DNA from: Bacteroidota bacterium
GTDB lineage: Bacteria > Bacteroidota > Rhodothermia > Balneolales > Balneolaceae
NCBI GenBank assembly: GCA_024635465.1
Contig: JAGXIS010000051.1
Coordinates: 1 to 16,578, forward strand
DNA: 16,578 nt
Direction of reading: 5' to 3'
Shown piece by piece: positions 15,903 through 16,578 of the stretch. Below the pieces are notes generated by a model, which worked only from the letters and a program-made list of their open reading frames with translations, was not told the origin of the DNA and searched no databases. The translations under genes and the position numbers were made by a program. Every line of letters starts with the position of its first letter. The stretch's first letter is position 1.

Positions 15903-16578
15903 TTATTCAGTCGGAGTGGCAACTAACCGTGCTCCTCCCATTTCCGGAGAAACTTGCTCATAACGAACAACGGAATAGTCACCCTTGTCAATCCAAACAA
16001 CTAGTTCACCTGCGCTGCCATCGGCCGGTTTTACATCAACCTTCCAGACGTCTGTACCATCTTCTGTTGTTTCTGAAGTTGTTTGAAGCCTGAACATTTT
16101 TTCATTCATACTATTCAGGTCTGCATTTCTCAATACAGCTGTGTAGCCTTCACTTAATGGCAGTGTTGCAATTTGGTGGGCCTTGGCTGGTCCATCACCA
16201 AAGATGGCACCGGTGAGATCAATATTGATCGGCATTTGTTGAGCGCCGGTATTAATTTCACCATCAACGGTGTCTTCATGATAATTGACTACAATGTTTG
16301 CAGGACCCTGATTGATTTCACGTCTCACAGGAGTAAGCCCTTCAGCATTGAAGGTCATTTCATCAACGGCTGAACCCATTGGTGTTTCTGTAGATTCACG
16401 AATCGTGATCAGATCACCCTCTTGTGAAATGGCCACAGTACTTTGAAGATCGACTCCAAACTGTGCAATAGAAACGTTGTAATTAAATTCACCGGTTGTC
16501 AGTTCGCGAACAGGTTCGAGCTTAGCGGTCAAGGACTCCTCGCTGAGCTCTTCCGGCAACTCAACTGTACTCACATCA
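15903..16578 (-). CDS. C-terminal part of a beta-rich protein, DUF3108-like (partial)
   Basis: The frame is open from the right edge to TAA at 15903-15905, giving 224 visible residues. A GTG at 16572-16574 could be a start, but the frame continues upstream to the edge without a stop, and residues at the edge read straight into the domain. The true start is therefore most likely beyond the window. The visible part has paired beta strands (GEFNYNVSIAQFG.DLQSTVAIS, DLITIRESTETPMGSAVDEM, LTPVRREINQGPANIVVNYH, DVWKVDVKP, ELVVWIDKGDYSVVRYEQ). This pattern suits DUF3108-like or LolA-like half-barrels of exported proteins. I cannot say what the N-terminal part is; such domains also occur behind peptidases. 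It is followed by a good terminator. Confidence 0.7.
   Translation of the reverse strand, partial: DVSTVELPEELSEESLTAKLEPVRELTTGEFNYNVSIAQFGVDLQSTVAISQEGDLITIRESTETPMGSAVDEMTFNAEGLTPVRREINQGPANIVVNYHEDTVDGEINTGAQQMPINIDLTGAIFGDGPAKAHQIATLPLSEGYTAVLRNADLNSMNEKMFRLQTTSETTEDGTDVWKVDVKPADGSAGELVVWIDKGDYSVVRYEQVSPEMGGARLVATPTE

Overview
The window is a chromosomal housekeeping segment from a member of the Bacteroidota/Balneolota/Rhodothermota group, most likely Balneolaceae-like. The assignment rests on several points. A DUF4295 (bL38-type) ribosomal protein gene directly follows rpmB and rpmG. A DUF5687-type permease is paired with an ABC ATPase. A TAnnTTTG-type promoter element lies upstream of rpmB. 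Most start codons lack a Shine-Dalgarno sequence. GC content is moderate (about 40% by eye). No phage genes, transposase, CRISPR array or rRNA gene was found.

Left part (1-4219, minus strand): gyrB is followed by gyrA, whose C-terminal end runs off the left edge. The two are separated by a 230-bp spacer holding a MITE-like inverted repeat built from degenerate 7-bp tandem units. One arm overlaps the gyrB stop codon. Divergent from gyrB is a short ribosomal-protein operon, rpmB (bL28), rpmG (bL33) and a 56-residue DUF4295/bL38 gene (4457-5050), closed by a strong intrinsic terminator.

Middle part (5239-10475, plus strand): yqeY, cvpA and tyrS are tightly packed, with cvpA and tyrS overlapping by ATGA. 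They are followed by a MarR-family regulator and comEC, the DNA-uptake channel. comEC converges on argS (10489-12123, minus). Upstream of argS on the same strand is an unrecognised 188-residue protein.

Right part (13047-16578): a two-gene ABC exporter (DUF5687 permease and ATPase, overlapping by ATGA) points rightwards. It converges on a minus-strand 165-residue protein of unknown function that may carry a PH-like domain. The last gene is the C-terminal part of a minus-strand protein with a DUF3108-like beta-rich domain. It runs off the right edge and ends at a good intrinsic terminator.

Most genes serve the information core: DNA topology, ribosome, and tRNA charging for Tyr and Arg. I see no convincing new multi-gene defence or metabolic system. 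The most unusual items are the repeat element at the gyrB/gyrA junction, its echo inside comEC, the MarR-comEC pairing, the variant ATPase, and three poorly characterised proteins.
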